Shown: in pieces, positions 51,641 through 60,520 of the stretch | Numbering within the stretch: position 1 is the stretch's first letter | Layout: each line of letters opens with the position of its first letter | From: Priestia taiwanensis | GTDB taxonomy: Bacteria; Bacillota; Bacilli; Bacillales; Bacillaceae_G | Reading direction: 5' to 3' | Assembly (NCBI RefSeq): GCF_014638355.1 | Contig: NZ_BMFK01000001.1 | Coordinates: 883,160 to 947,159, forward strand | DNA: 64,000 nucleotides | Notes under the pieces: generated by a model | Database searches by the model: none | The model's input: the letters and a program-made list of their open reading frames with translations, nothing else | What the model was told of the DNA's origin: nothing | Program-made: the position numbers and the translations under genes

Positions 51641-53426
51641 TTAAATAGAAGAAAAATAATACGCCGTCTTCTGTATTTGTCACACCATAGTTCACGCCAT
51701 GCAACTCCAAAATATTTTTTGAAATAGCTAATCCAAGTCCAGTTCCACCTTTAGAGCGTTGTCGAGAGGCATCACCACGGTAGAAACGGTCCCAAATTTT
51801 ATCTAAATGTTCCTCTAGAATATGTGCTCCTTTATTTTCCACACATACTTTAACTATATGCTCTTCTTCTAAAGTTGAAACAATTACTTTCTCCCCTTCT
51901 GGCGTGTATCGAATTGCATTTGTAATGAAATTTGTTATGACTTGCTCAATGCGATTTTGGTTGGCATATACATCGACATTAGCAAACTGCTTATACATAC
52001 GTAATCTCTTCATTTCTATTTCTAAAGATAGCTGTTCACATACACATCTAATTACTTCATCAATAGAAAACACGTCTTTTTTCATGTGATAGGTTCCGGA
52101 TTCGAATTTCGCTAATTCAAGCATATCAACGATTAACATATCCATTTTGTCTACTTCTTTTTCCATTGCCTCGAAGTAATAATCTCGTTTATGGCTAGCA
52201 ACACCATCTTTTAAAATCGACATGCAACTTTTCATAATACTTAAAGGTGTTTTGAGTTCATGTGATACACCAGCAATGAATTCTTTTCGTGTATTTTCTA
52301 GCTGTTTTTCTTTTTCGATATCCTCGCGTAATTGGTTAATATGCGAAGATAATGCGCCAGAAAGAGTGTTAATATTATGTGATAAATCTCCAATTTCATC
52401 TTTTGAAGTGACGACTATTTCCTCTGAAAAGTCTAAGTTTGCGATTTTCTTTGTTGTATCATTTATTTGTAATAATGGCTTTGCAATCTTTTTTGAATAA
52501 TAAAAAGAAGCAAGAACGATTAGAATAACTACAAGTATAATTAAATAAATATAATACTCCTTGATCATTTGTACCGCTTCATTAACAGGTTGTAATGACG
52601 TCATAGCGAAAATATATGTTGTTGTACCATCGATATCTTTAATAGGTTTGATAAACAGTTTGTATTTTACACCATTCTCCTCATAATTGTAGTCCTCTGT
52701 AAACTCTATATTTCTGATTAATTTTGATTGAAAATCTTTTACCCTATCAATAAACAGTTGATTTCTATAAATAAAGTTAGTTGGCACATTTCCCTCAGGT
52801 ATTTGTACTTTCGTTATTTGTCCAACTAGAACAATCTTATTCCCTTCTTGATATTGCACTTGTGGCTTAACCGCACTTTTCACCATTGGCTCTCCGTTTC
52901 GAAATAACTCATCAAACAATGGTCTATTTTCAAAGTTTTTGTTATTGTTACGTATATATAATTCCACTGGAACAATAACTGAACCTTTTATTATCCCCGT
53001 AATCGAAACAGCATTTTTTTCTAGGAAATACCCCTCTAATTTCTTTATATCCTCAACATTCACAAAGCTATACAACGGAATTTTAAGAATTTGATTAGAA
53101 AATACCGATTCTTCTGAAGAATTAATTCGAACCTCTGTATAAAAATCATCCTTATATTTAATATTCCCTACACTATCTAGCGCTGTAATAAAGGTCGTAT
53201 GTTCTTGATAAAATTCTTGCTTTAACTGTTGAATTACCTGTGCATTACCTTGCGCTTCTATATATTTTTTTTCAAATGATTGTATATTTGTTTTTATGTT
53301 ATCCACTTTTTTGTTCGCATAAAACCGTTCAAAAAATACAGTTTGCCCAATATAAATAATTGCTACAATAAGCATACATAATATTGTTGTTAGCACAAAT
53401 AATTTTAGGACAATTCCTTTCATCAT
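51627..53426 (-). CDS. sensor histidine kinase, copy 1
   Basis: A 599-residue membrane sensor kinase. TM1 is at about residues 6-30, the extracellular sensor of about 260 residues has no named domain, TM2 is YYIYLIILVVILIVLASFYY, then HAMP (KPLLQINDTTKKIANLDFS), HisKA with the phospho-His in FIAGVSHELKTPLSIMKS, and HATPase (NQNRIEQVITNFITNAIRYT, SKGGTGLGLAISKNIL). It overlaps its response regulator by 4 bp. It is about 60 percent identical by eye to the kinase at 57984, so the two sensors are recent paralogues with more divergent outer domains. Confidence 0.93.
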   Translation of the reverse strand: MMKGIVLKLFVLTTILCMLIVAIIYIGQTVFFERFYANKKVDNIKTNIQSFEKKYIEAQGNAQVIQQLKQEFYQEHTTFITALDSVGNIKYKDDFYTEVRINSSEESVFSNQILKIPLYSFVNVEDIKKLEGYFLEKNAVSITGIIKGSVIVPVELYIRNNNKNFENRPLFDELFRNGEPMVKSAVKPQVQYQEGNKIVLVGQITKVQIPEGNVPTNFIYRNQLFIDRVKDFQSKLIRNIEFTEDYNYEENGVKYKLFIKPIKDIDGTTTYIFAMTSLQPVNEAVQMIKEYYIYLIILVVILIVLASFYYSKKIAKPLLQINDTTKKIANLDFSEEIVVTSKDEIGDLSHNINTLSGALSSHINQLREDIEKEKQLENTRKEFIAGVSHELKTPLSIMKSCMSILKDGVASHKRDYYFEAMEKEVDKMDMLIVDMLELAKFESGTYHMKKDVFSIDEVIRCVCEQLSLEIEMKRLRMYKQFANVDVYANQNRIEQVITNFITNAIRYTPEGEKVIVSTLEEEHIVKVCVENKGAHILEEHLDKIWDRFYRGDASRQRSKGGTGLGLAISKNILELHGVNYGVTNTEDGVLFFFYLNKNV

Positions 53427-54109
53427 ACTTTCCCCTCAAATTTATACCCAGTGCGAACCACTGTTAAAATGCATGTTGATTTCTCTCCTAATTTGTGACG
53501 TAAATTTCGGATATGACTATTTACTGTACGGTCATCACCTACAAATTCATATCCCCAAATTTTTGTAATTAATTGCTCTCGTGTAATTACAATTCCTTGA
53601 TTTTGCATTAAGTATGCTAATATCTCAAACTCTGTATGTGTTAAATTAATCTGCTGCTCCTGTATGGTAACTTTTCTTGACGAAAAATGAATACGAATTC
53701 CATTTAAAGCTAACGTTTCCTCTTTCTCTGGTTCACGTACAGCGAGATAACGACTTTCTATTAATCGTTTTGCTCTCGCTAATAAAATGGGTGGGCTATA
53801 TGGTTTTGTTACATAATCATCAGCACCTAATTCAAAACCAAGTAACGTGTCATCTTCATCCGATCTAGCAGTTAGCATAATAATAGGTACATTAGATGTT
53901 TTACGAATTCTTCTACACACTGACCAACCATCTAATTCAGGCAGCATAATATCAAGAATGACTAAATCAATCTCTTTCTCTTCAAAAATAGATAAAGCTT
54001 CTTTGCCATCTATTGCTTCCAGGACTTCAAACCCCGCATCTAATAAATAATCCGCCAAAATCTCACGTAATATATCTTCATCTTCTACAAGTAAAATAGT
54101 TCTTTGCAT
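53423..54109 (-). CDS. OmpR-family response regulator, copy 1
   Basis: A 228-residue regulator. The receiver domain carries the acidic pair VEDEDILRE, phospho-Asp in LVILDIMLPELDG, MLTARSDEDD and KPYSP. The winged-helix DNA-binding domain has LTHTEFEILAYLMQN and VGDDRTVNSHIRNLRHKLG. Start is ATG 54109, 9 nt after AAGGAG. It precedes and overlaps its kinase. It is the likely binder of the TCTGCA/TTTCGA repeats found before six operons here, including its own. Confidence 0.93.
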   Translation of the reverse strand: MQRTILLVEDEDILREILADYLLDAGFEVLEAIDGKEALSIFEEKEIDLVILDIMLPELDGWSVCRRIRKTSNVPIIMLTARSDEDDTLLGFELGADDYVTKPYSPPILLARAKRLIESRYLAVREPEKEETLALNGIRIHFSSRKVTIQEQQINLTHTEFEILAYLMQNQGIVITREQLITKIWGYEFVGDDRTVNSHIRNLRHKLGEKSTCILTVVRTGYKFEGKV

Positions 54110-54189
54110 ACACATTTTCTCCTTATAAAATTATAGAAGTACTATTCTGTACCTTGATTCTAACAAGTATGATTCTGTAGTTATAATTA

Positions 54190-54223
54190 ATCATACACTA
54201 ACAAAGTAAAGATAAAGTGCAGA
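54190..54223 (-). promoter_or_regulatory. regulon promoter of two-component system copy 1
   Basis: Minus strand: TCTGCA (54218-54223), 22 bp, -10 TATGAT (54190-54195). The upstream partner repeat is replaced by a T/C-rich stretch, as in copy 2, so the regulator operons form a subtype of the shared promoter. Confidence 0.75.
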
Positions 54224-54458
54224 AAAAGAAAAATGAACTGTTTTTCCCGATGAAAATCTCCCTCATAAAGTATAGATAAACTCATCATAGCTTTCTATTT
54301 CAAGCTATTAATATACTAATACTAACCAAATAATTTCACCTTTATAAAAATCTTATTCGTTCCAACCTATAACTCAGAGCATACTATTAATCTCTTCCTC
54401 AGCAATCAGCTATTGATTTTTTTACCTCGTATTGTTAAAAATTATATGAATAAAATTT

Positions 54459-55281
54459 TTATAGTCGTTGATCTTTCTGGAAATTGAGATGGAAATGTTC
54501 TGCATCATTGTATACTCCGAATGCATATCCTCTCTTCTTATAAAAATCAATAATTTCGGGAAGAGCTTGTAATGTTTGTGACTTTTCATGCATCAAAACA
54601 ACTTCTATATTTTCTGTCGTTTGTTTTTTTATATTTTCGACAATCTGCTTTGGATTACCTTTTAATCTCCAATCATGAGAATCAATGGTCCAATCCCAAA
54701 CTTTTATTCCAGCTTCTACAATTTGATTACGAATTTCTTCACTTTTCAATCCTGGTGCAGAACCATATGGTGGACGAACTAATTTAGGATTTGTACCTGT
54801 AATCTCCTGAATTAGGGTTAACGTTTCTTTCATCTCTGGAACAAATTTCCCTTTGCTATATAGCTTATCACTATTATGTGTCATACTATGTCCCCCAATA
54901 TAATGCCCCTCTTTTACGGCGTGTTTTACACTTTCTTGAAAACTTGTATTTTGCAAATTGCTTCCCTGCATGAAAAATGTTGCTTTCACCTCTTCTTCTT
55001 TCAGCACATCTAAAAACTGATTTGTTAGCGTAGTAGGGCCATCATCAAATGTTAAATAAACGACTTTTCCATCCGGTCTTTTTTTCACTGTTGATGGTAC
55101 TTCATTTTGCTGCTCCTGTTGCTTATTAATTTGTTTAACACTTTCTGTAACTACTCCTTCCACTGGAATAGAGTTGAACTTCCCCGTTACAAAGAAGATG
55201 AAAAAAGTCATTGCTAGACCCATTCCTAGTAATAACATCCCCTTCGTTATTGCACTTTTTTTCTTTTTTTGATACTCTCAT
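54459..55281 (-). CDS. polysaccharide deacetylase, copy 2 (frameshifted at its start)
   Basis: A NodB-domain deacetylase, paralogue of the gene at 44434: TM helix LLGMGLAMTFFIFFVTG, then LTFDDGPTTL, HSMTHNSDKL, VRPPYGSAPG and VLMHEKSQT. The expected start ATG (55281, with AGGAAGG) gives MRVSKKEKK and then loses frame in a run of seven A's; one added A would join it to SAITKGMLLLGMG. The first ATG in the main frame is at 55238 and has no proper ribosome site (AAGGGG abuts it). Expression may be low, depend on slippage, or be phase-variable. The catalytic domain is intact. Confidence 0.85.
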
Positions 55282-55361
55282 TATTTATCTATCCTTCCTC
55301 TATTAATTATTCATAAAGCTACATCGTTACTTCATTATTTTAAGATGATGCTTCAATGAAT

Positions 55362-55406
55362 AGCTTAATAGAGCAAGATAAAAATAAAATGCAGATAATA
55401 TCGAAA
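55362..55406 (-). promoter_or_regulatory. regulon promoter of deacetylase copy 2
   Basis: Minus strand: TTTCGA (55401-55406), 11 bp in phase to TCTGCA (55390-55395), 22 bp, -10 TAAGCT (55362-55367). Confidence 0.72.
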
Positions 55407-55564
55407 TAAATCAAAAAACTATTCCTTGGATTTTACTCTTTAGAACACGTATTTGCCGGTAATAACTATGCATACTATTACACTTATTAGAGCTATACAG
55501 ACAAAAACACTATTCTTCCTAATTGAAACATAGAAAGAATAATGTTTTTTATTTATCTATTTTG

Positions 55565-56248
55565 TTAGCTAGTAAAATAAGCAATGATGCCATTCACTAT
55601 ACCTTCTTGCGCTTTTTTCTGGAATTCTGCTGAATTCATTCTTCTTTCATCATTCTCATTAGACGTAAATCCTAACTCCATTAAAATAGCTGGCGACGGA
55701 TTTTCTCTTAAAACAAGGAAATCACTACCCTGAACTCCTCTATCTCGAGTATCTATATTTTCGTTAAAAATAGCCTCTTGGATTATTTTTGCTATCTTTT
55801 TATCTTTTCTTTTATTAGCCCCATAATGAGTTGTTATTCCTTTTACATTTGCATCTTCAAAAGCATCATGATGAATACTAATATAAAGATCTGCCGAATG
55901 ATCTTTAGCCACTTGTACACGTGCTTGTAATTCTTCTTTTTGACTTGTTTCTGGAAGCAAACTAGTATCACTTTCACGTGTTAATATAACTTTTGCATCT
56001 GTTCTTTCTTCTAACTCCTTTTTTATGTTTTGTGCCACTTGCAAATTAAGGTCTTTCTCAATCGTTCCAAGCGTCTTCCCTTTTGTTCCTCTATCTCTTC
56101 CACCATGTCCGGGATCAATCACAATTGTTTTACCTTTCAAACGTAACTCTTCTTCCGATACATTTTTTTGTCCTTTAACAGTTAAAAATGCACACCCTGT
56201 ACCTATTATTAATGCTATGCATAAAAATAATATTATTCTTTTTTTCAT
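55565..56248 (-). CDS. N-acetylmuramoyl-L-alanine amidase (Amidase_3), copy 2
   Basis: A 227-residue zinc amidase, paralogue of the gene at 50741 with a shorter linker. It has an N-terminal export/anchor helix (IILFLCIALIIGTGCAFLTV), then IVIDPGHGGRDRG (zinc His), IEKDLNLQVA (Glu), DLYISIHHDAFED (zinc His) and ILMELGFTSNENDE (catalytic Glu). A cysteine in GTGCAF could be a lipidation site, though the lipobox is imperfect. It has the shared regulon promoter and lies directly before deacetylase copy 2. Confidence 0.92.
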   Translation of the reverse strand: MKKRIILFLCIALIIGTGCAFLTVKGQKNVSEEELRLKGKTIVIDPGHGGRDRGTKGKTLGTIEKDLNLQVAQNIKKELEERTDAKVILTRESDTSLLPETSQKEELQARVQVAKDHSADLYISIHHDAFEDANVKGITTHYGANKRKDKKIAKIIQEAIFNENIDTRDRGVQGSDFLVLRENPSPAILMELGFTSNENDERRMNSAEFQKKAQEGIVNGIIAYFTS

Positions 56249-56292
56249 TTCAATAATCTCCTTATCAGCATTTCATTCACTTCCTACTGAAA

Positions 56293-56337
56293 ATATTAAT
56301 GAATGCTGATAAAGATAAAATGCAGATAAAATTGACT
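56293..56337 (-). promoter_or_regulatory. regulon promoter of amidase copy 2
   Basis: Minus strand: AGTCAA (56332-56337, degenerate upstream repeat), TCTGCA (56321-56326), 22 bp, -10 TAATAT (56293-56298). It ends 9 bp from the target duplication of the IS1595-like element, so the insertion just missed it. Confidence 0.72.
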
Positions 56338-56345
56338 TTATTTAA

Positions 56346-56353
56346 AAATAATA
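56346..56353. repeat. target site duplication, left copy
   Basis: AAATAATA directly left of the element; identical to 57955-57962. Eight base pairs is the length made by IS1595-family elements. Confidence 0.88.
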
Positions 56354-56394
56354 GGCTCTGTTAAATTTAAATGTTAATTTTTAAATAGTTAATT

Positions 56395-56425
56395 AGGTGA
56401 ACCTTCATTTGTTGAGGTTCACCGT
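56395..56425. terminator. hairpin after plsY inside the element
   Basis: Arms AGGTGAACCT and AGGTTCACC around a short loop, 40-70 bp past the plsY stop. It could stop transcription leaving the element toward the amidase gene. Confidence 0.5.
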
Positions 56426-56467
56426 CTTCTTGAACTAACGGGCACCCTTTAGCTTAACAAGTAATAC

Positions 56468-57049
56468 TCAATATCTTTCGATTATTTTGTTCTCTGTTCC
56501 ATTTAGAATTCTCTTTATATTTTGTCGATGAAGAATGATTATTGATACGCTTATTAGTAGAGAAAGTGCTATGATAACTTTATCTTCAACTATGAGACTG
56601 TAAAAGAATAATGCTATACCAGCCAACATTGAACTTAGTGACACATACTTAGTAAATAACAAAGTTAACATAAATACTACAAAACTAACAAAAACACCTA
56701 AAGGCGTCAAAAATAAGAAAACTCCAGTTGCTGTCGCAACAGCTTTTCCACCTTTAAAACTGGCAAATACAGAGAATATGTGTCCTAATATGGCTAATAA
56801 ACCACATACAATAGGGTTAACCGTAGAACTAAGTATTAGTGGAAGTAAACAAGCAAGTGTACCTTTTAATATATCAGCAATTGCAACAATTACTCCTACT
56901 TTTATGCCTAAAACTCTATAAGCATTAGTTGCACCAAGATTACCACTACCGTAATCACGAATATCCTTCTTATAAAACATTTTACCGATTACTAAAGCAA
57001 ATGAGATTGAGCCTATTAAATAACTTAAAATCAGAATTAAAATATTCAA
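56468..57049 (-). CDS. plsY: glycerol-3-phosphate acyltransferase (passenger gene)
   Basis: A 193-residue, five-helix PlsY, which transfers acyl groups from acyl-phosphate to glycerol-3-phosphate in phospholipid synthesis. The signature motifs are SYLIGSISFALVIGK, DIRDYGSGNLGATNAYRVLG, ADILKGTLACLLP, and LGHIFSVFASFKGGKAVATA. All key residues are present and the length is normal. It lies within the inverted ends of the IS1595-like element, 80 bp after the transposase, with its own AGGAGATAAT site. It is presumably an extra copy beside the chromosomal plsY. Confidence 0.92.
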   Translation of the reverse strand: MNILILILSYLIGSISFALVIGKMFYKKDIRDYGSGNLGATNAYRVLGIKVGVIVAIADILKGTLACLLPLILSSTVNPIVCGLLAILGHIFSVFASFKGGKAVATATGVFLFLTPLGVFVSFVVFMLTLLFTKYVSLSSMLAGIALFFYSLIVEDKVIIALSLLISVSIIILHRQNIKRILNGTENKIIERY

Positions 57050-57129
57050 AGTATTATTATCTCCTCACTTAGTTTGTTATTTTAAGTAGTTCTATTTGTT
57101 ATATATTTTTTCCTGCAATCCTTATTGCG

Positions 57130-57885
57130 TTAAAGCCCAATAGTTTTATAAGCTCTCCAAGCGTCTGTAACAATAACATTATCAGTTGACAATTTAGTCC
57201 CACTCATTGAATCAACCCTAGTTTTCACAACACGTCCCATACACGCTACCTTTGAAACAGTTGATTTAGTTCGGTCTCTTGCGACAAGAACACAGACTTG
57301 TTCTTTGCTTATTCCTCTATGCTTGGATTTTCCGCCTCGCTTACGAGGTTTGCGATCAGAAATACCACGCTTACCTTTTTCAGAGTATAGGAAATAAGTC
57401 TCGTCAATTTCAACGATACCGTCAAATTTTTCAAAATCCATTTGTTTAAGGGCTGATAATAGCTTGTGTCTCCAATAGAAGAGTGTAACCCAAGTAACTC
57501 CTACGATTTCCGCTGATTTTCGCAGGGAATACCCTTTAAACATACATTCAACAAAAGTAATCCATTCATTTCCTTTTCGAGTTCGGAACAAAATTGTATT
57601 TGTGGTATCCGTAAACGTTTTACGACAAGCCTTACAGCGATAACGTTGGCGACCATTAGCTTTGCCAAATCTATTAATGTGTTCAGAAGTACAATGAGGG
57701 CATTCAAAGCTTTCTTTAAAACGAGCTTCTCGCATTTCATCGATTAGACGATCACCAACAGTTGAGGAAGGTTCAACATAGCGTTTCACCCATTGAAACA
57801 CTCGTTCTTTATCGGTATGTGATAATTTGTCGATATATTTTAATAAATTGCTAAACGCTTTACTCATCTTTGAACCATCCGCCAC
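57130..57885 (-). CDS. IS1595-family transposase, C-terminally truncated
   Basis: A 251-residue transposase. An N-terminal zinc ribbon (FECPHCTSEHINRFGKANGR, then YRCKACRKTFTD) and HTH (SLRKSAEIVGVTWVTLFYWR) precede the ISXO2-like DDE domain with the first Asp in IVEIDETYF and the second in VIVTDAWRAY. The protein ends four residues later (KTIGL-stop), so the segment with the third catalytic acid and the final 50-80 residues usual in this family are absent. plsY occupies the space where they would be. It is probably inactive by itself and may move in trans. Confidence 0.85.
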   Translation of the reverse strand: MADGSKMSKAFSNLLKYIDKLSHTDKERVFQWVKRYVEPSSTVGDRLIDEMREARFKESFECPHCTSEHINRFGKANGRQRYRCKACRKTFTDTTNTILFRTRKGNEWITFVECMFKGYSLRKSAEIVGVTWVTLFYWRHKLLSALKQMDFEKFDGIVEIDETYFLYSEKGKRGISDRKPRKRGGKSKHRGISKEQVCVLVARDRTKSTVSKVACMGRVVKTRVDSMSGTKLSTDNVIVTDAWRAYKTIGL

Positions 57886-57954
57886 GAATATTTTTTCTTA
57901 GTAGAACCACTTTTTTAAAGTTATCAATTTTCAACATTATTCTTTAACAGAGCC

Positions 57955-57962
57955 AAATAATA
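57955..57962. repeat. target site duplication, right copy
   Basis: AAATAATA directly right of the element; identical to 56346-56353. Confidence 0.88.
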
Positions 57963-57996
57963 AAAACGTGCAGAACTAAAATTCTACACGTTTTTA
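57962..57996 (-). terminator. terminator overlapping the 3' end of kinase copy 2
   Basis: Stem AAAAACGTGTAGAA / TTCTGCACGTTTTT (one mismatch/wobble). The Lys-Asn-Val-stop codons of the kinase lie in the 5' arm, as in copy 1. Confidence 0.85.
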
Positions 57997-59768
57997 TTTA
58001 AATAGAAGAAAAATAACACTCCATCTTCCGTATTTAATACACCATATTGTACACCATGCAATTCTAAAATATTCTTTGAAATAGCCAAACCCAGTCCAGT
58101 CCCACCTTTAGAGCGTTGGCGAGACGTATCTCCTCTATAAAAACGGTCCCATATTTTCTCTAAATGCTGCGATGCAATATGTGCTCCTTTATTTTCTATA
58201 CACACTTTCACACGTTCATTTTCTTCTATAGTCGAAATAATAATACGTTCATTCTCTGGTGTATAACGAATCGCATTCGTTATAAAGTTAGTAATAACTT
58301 GTTCTATTCGATGTTGATTTGCAACTACCTTAATGTTAGTTAGTTGTTTATGAACACGCAGCTGTTTCTCTCTTATATTTGAATCTAATTGCTCACATAT
58401 GTACTCGATAACTTCATTAATATAGAAATTATCCATTTCCATTTTATATGTGCCAGACTCGAATTTCGCTAACTCCAGCATATCAATAATAAGCATATCC
58501 ATTTTGTCTACTTCTTTTGCCATTGCTTTAAAGTAATAATCCTTTTTATTACTAGCAACTCCGTCTTCCAAAATAGAAATACAACTCTTCATAATACTTA
58601 AGGGCGTCTTTAGCTCATGTGAAACCCCAGCAATAAATTCTTTACGTGTATTTTCTAATTGCTTTTCTTTCTCGATATCCGCTTGCAATTGATTAATATG
58701 CAAATGCAACGTTTTGGAAAGTTTATTGATATTTTGTGATAAGTCACCTATTTCATCTTTTGTAGTAATAGGAATCATCTCTGAAAAATCCAAATCTGCA
58801 ATTTTTTTTGTACTCTTATTTATTTCTAACAATGGTTTAGAAATTCTTTTGGAGTAATAGAGCGATACCAAAACAATAAGAACTAATACAAATATAATTA
58901 AGTATATATAATAATCTTTTATCATCATTACTGCTTCATCAACTGGCTGTAAGGAGGTCATAACAAAAATATAATTTATTTTACCATTTACATCTTTTGT
59001 TGGCTTAATCACAATTTTATATTTAATATCATTTTGTTCAAAGTCTATTATTTCTGTAAAAGCTAAATCATTGTATTTTTCATCCAATATTAACTCCACT
59101 TGAAATTGCTTTATCTTGTCTATAAACACATGATTTGTATATATAAAATTAAAGCCTTCCGGAAATTGTACTTTCTTAACACTTCCTGCTAAGTATAACT
59201 GTGAACTTTTTTTTCGTAAGGGATCTACTGTATCAGGTTTTCCATATAATTTTTCAGATAGGTGTCTATTCTCCAATGCTACTTTATTGTTCTCTAGTGT
59301 TAGAATGGCAGGAATTACCGTATCATCTCTTTGCAATCCATCAATAATGATCCGATTTCCTTCTTCTAAATAGAATTTCATCCGCTGTATATCTTCCAAA
59401 TTAATAAAATTATATAGTGGTATCTGAATTATACGATTAGAAAAAACTTCATTTTGATTAGGATCTAATTGAATTTCTACAGAAAAATCATTTGCATATT
59501 TGATATTTCCTACATTATCTAACATAGTAATCCATGCTGTATTCTCTTGGTAGAAATTTTGTTCCAACTCTTTAATTCTCTGCGCGTCACCTTCAGCTTG
59601 TACATATTCTTTTTCAAATGATTCCATATTCGTTTGAATATCATCAACTTTTCGATTGGCATAATATTGCTTAAAAAATAGCGTTTGACCAATAAAAATT
59701 GTTACTAAAATAAGTGTACATAATGCTGTTGTTAGTAAAAATAATTTTAATACTATTCCTTTTTTCAT
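57984..59768 (-). CDS. sensor histidine kinase, copy 2
   Basis: A 594-residue membrane sensor kinase, paralogue of that at 51627. TM1 is at about residues 6-30, then an extracellular domain with the same start pattern (FFKQYYANRKVDDIQTNMES) but many differences, TM2 DYYIYLIIFVLVLIVLVSLY, HAMP (KPLLEINKSTKKIADLDFSE), HisKA His in FIAGVSHELKTPLSIMKS, and HATPase with SKGGTGLGLAISKNIL. It begins 2 bp after its response regulator. Conserved cytoplasmic parts and a divergent outer domain suggest a changed signal. Confidence 0.93.
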   Translation of the reverse strand: MKKGIVLKLFLLTTALCTLILVTIFIGQTLFFKQYYANRKVDDIQTNMESFEKEYVQAEGDAQRIKELEQNFYQENTAWITMLDNVGNIKYANDFSVEIQLDPNQNEVFSNRIIQIPLYNFINLEDIQRMKFYLEEGNRIIIDGLQRDDTVIPAILTLENNKVALENRHLSEKLYGKPDTVDPLRKKSSQLYLAGSVKKVQFPEGFNFIYTNHVFIDKIKQFQVELILDEKYNDLAFTEIIDFEQNDIKYKIVIKPTKDVNGKINYIFVMTSLQPVDEAVMMIKDYYIYLIIFVLVLIVLVSLYYSKRISKPLLEINKSTKKIADLDFSEMIPITTKDEIGDLSQNINKLSKTLHLHINQLQADIEKEKQLENTRKEFIAGVSHELKTPLSIMKSCISILEDGVASNKKDYYFKAMAKEVDKMDMLIIDMLELAKFESGTYKMEMDNFYINEVIEYICEQLDSNIREKQLRVHKQLTNIKVVANQHRIEQVITNFITNAIRYTPENERIIISTIEENERVKVCIENKGAHIASQHLEKIWDRFYRGDTSRQRSKGGTGLGLAISKNILELHGVQYGVLNTEDGVLFFFYLNKNV

Positions 59769-59770
59769 AC

Positions 59771-60448
59771 CTATCCCTCAAATTTATATCCAGATCGGAC
59801 CACAGTGGCAATACAGATTGCTTTGTCGCCTAATTTTTGGCGTAAATTGCGGATATGACTGTTAATTGTGCGTTCATCACCAACAAATTCATAGCCCCAA
59901 ATTTTAGTAATTAATTGTTCTCTTGTAATAATAATTCCTGGATTTCTCATTAAATATGTTAATATTTCAAACTCTGTGTGCGTCAAACCTATGTTTTCTC
60001 CATTAACCGTTACTGTACGAGAAGGAAAATGCACATGGATACCATTCTTAGTTAACGTGTCTTCGTTTCTCATAACTGGCGAAGAAGATCGACTGTCAAT
60101 TAATCGTTTGGCTCTTGCTAATAAAATAGCTGGACTATATGGTTTTGTCACATAATCATCTACTCCCAATTCGAAGCCGAGTAATGTATCATCTTCATCA
60201 GCTCTAGCAGTTAACATGATGATAGGCACATTTGACTCTTTACGAATTCTACGACAAACAGACCAACCATCTAATTCAGGTAACATGATATCTAGAATAA
60301 CTAGGTGGACTTCGTTCTCTTTAAATTGAATTAGCGCTTCTTTTCCATCACCTGCTTCTAACACTGCATATCCTTCATTTACCAAATAATCTTTCATAAT
60401 TTCACGTAAAATAGCTTCATCTTCTACAATTAAGACGGTTCGTTGCAT
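59771..60448 (-). CDS. OmpR-family response regulator, copy 2
   Basis: A 225-residue regulator, close paralogue of copy 1. Receiver: VEDEAILREIM, phospho-Asp in LVILDIMLPELDGW, MLTARADEDD, KPYSP. Output winged helix: LTHTEFEILTYLMRN and VGDERTINSHIRNLRQKLG. The recognition helix (TINSHIRNLRQKL against TVNSHIRNLRHKL) is nearly identical to copy 1, so both may bind the same sites. The start is ATG 60448 with GGAGGAGA upstream, not the in-frame ATG 39 bp earlier. Confidence 0.93.
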   Translation of the reverse strand: MQRTVLIVEDEAILREIMKDYLVNEGYAVLEAGDGKEALIQFKENEVHLVILDIMLPELDGWSVCRRIRKESNVPIIMLTARADEDDTLLGFELGVDDYVTKPYSPAILLARAKRLIDSRSSSPVMRNEDTLTKNGIHVHFPSRTVTVNGENIGLTHTEFEILTYLMRNPGIIITREQLITKIWGYEFVGDERTINSHIRNLRQKLGDKAICIATVVRSGYKFEG

Positions 60449-60520
60449 GAATATCTCCTCCTTACTATATCCATTAAATATCGTCACCTATCATTCTGGA
60501 CTATTTAATAACGTTAGCTA

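Larger units (their letters stand above)
56354..57954 (-). mobile_element. IS1595-like element carrying plsY
   Basis: A 1601-bp element with inverted ends: the left starts GGCTCTGTTAAA, the right is its exact complement over 12 bp, and the similarity continues imperfectly (AATGTT blocks) to about 24 bp. It is flanked by a perfect 8-bp duplication AAATAATA. Inside, on the minus strand, are a truncated IS1595/ISXO2-type transposase and, downstream of it, plsY. Passenger genes are known in this family. The element sits between the amidase copy 2 promoter and the terminator of kinase copy 2. Confidence 0.9.
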
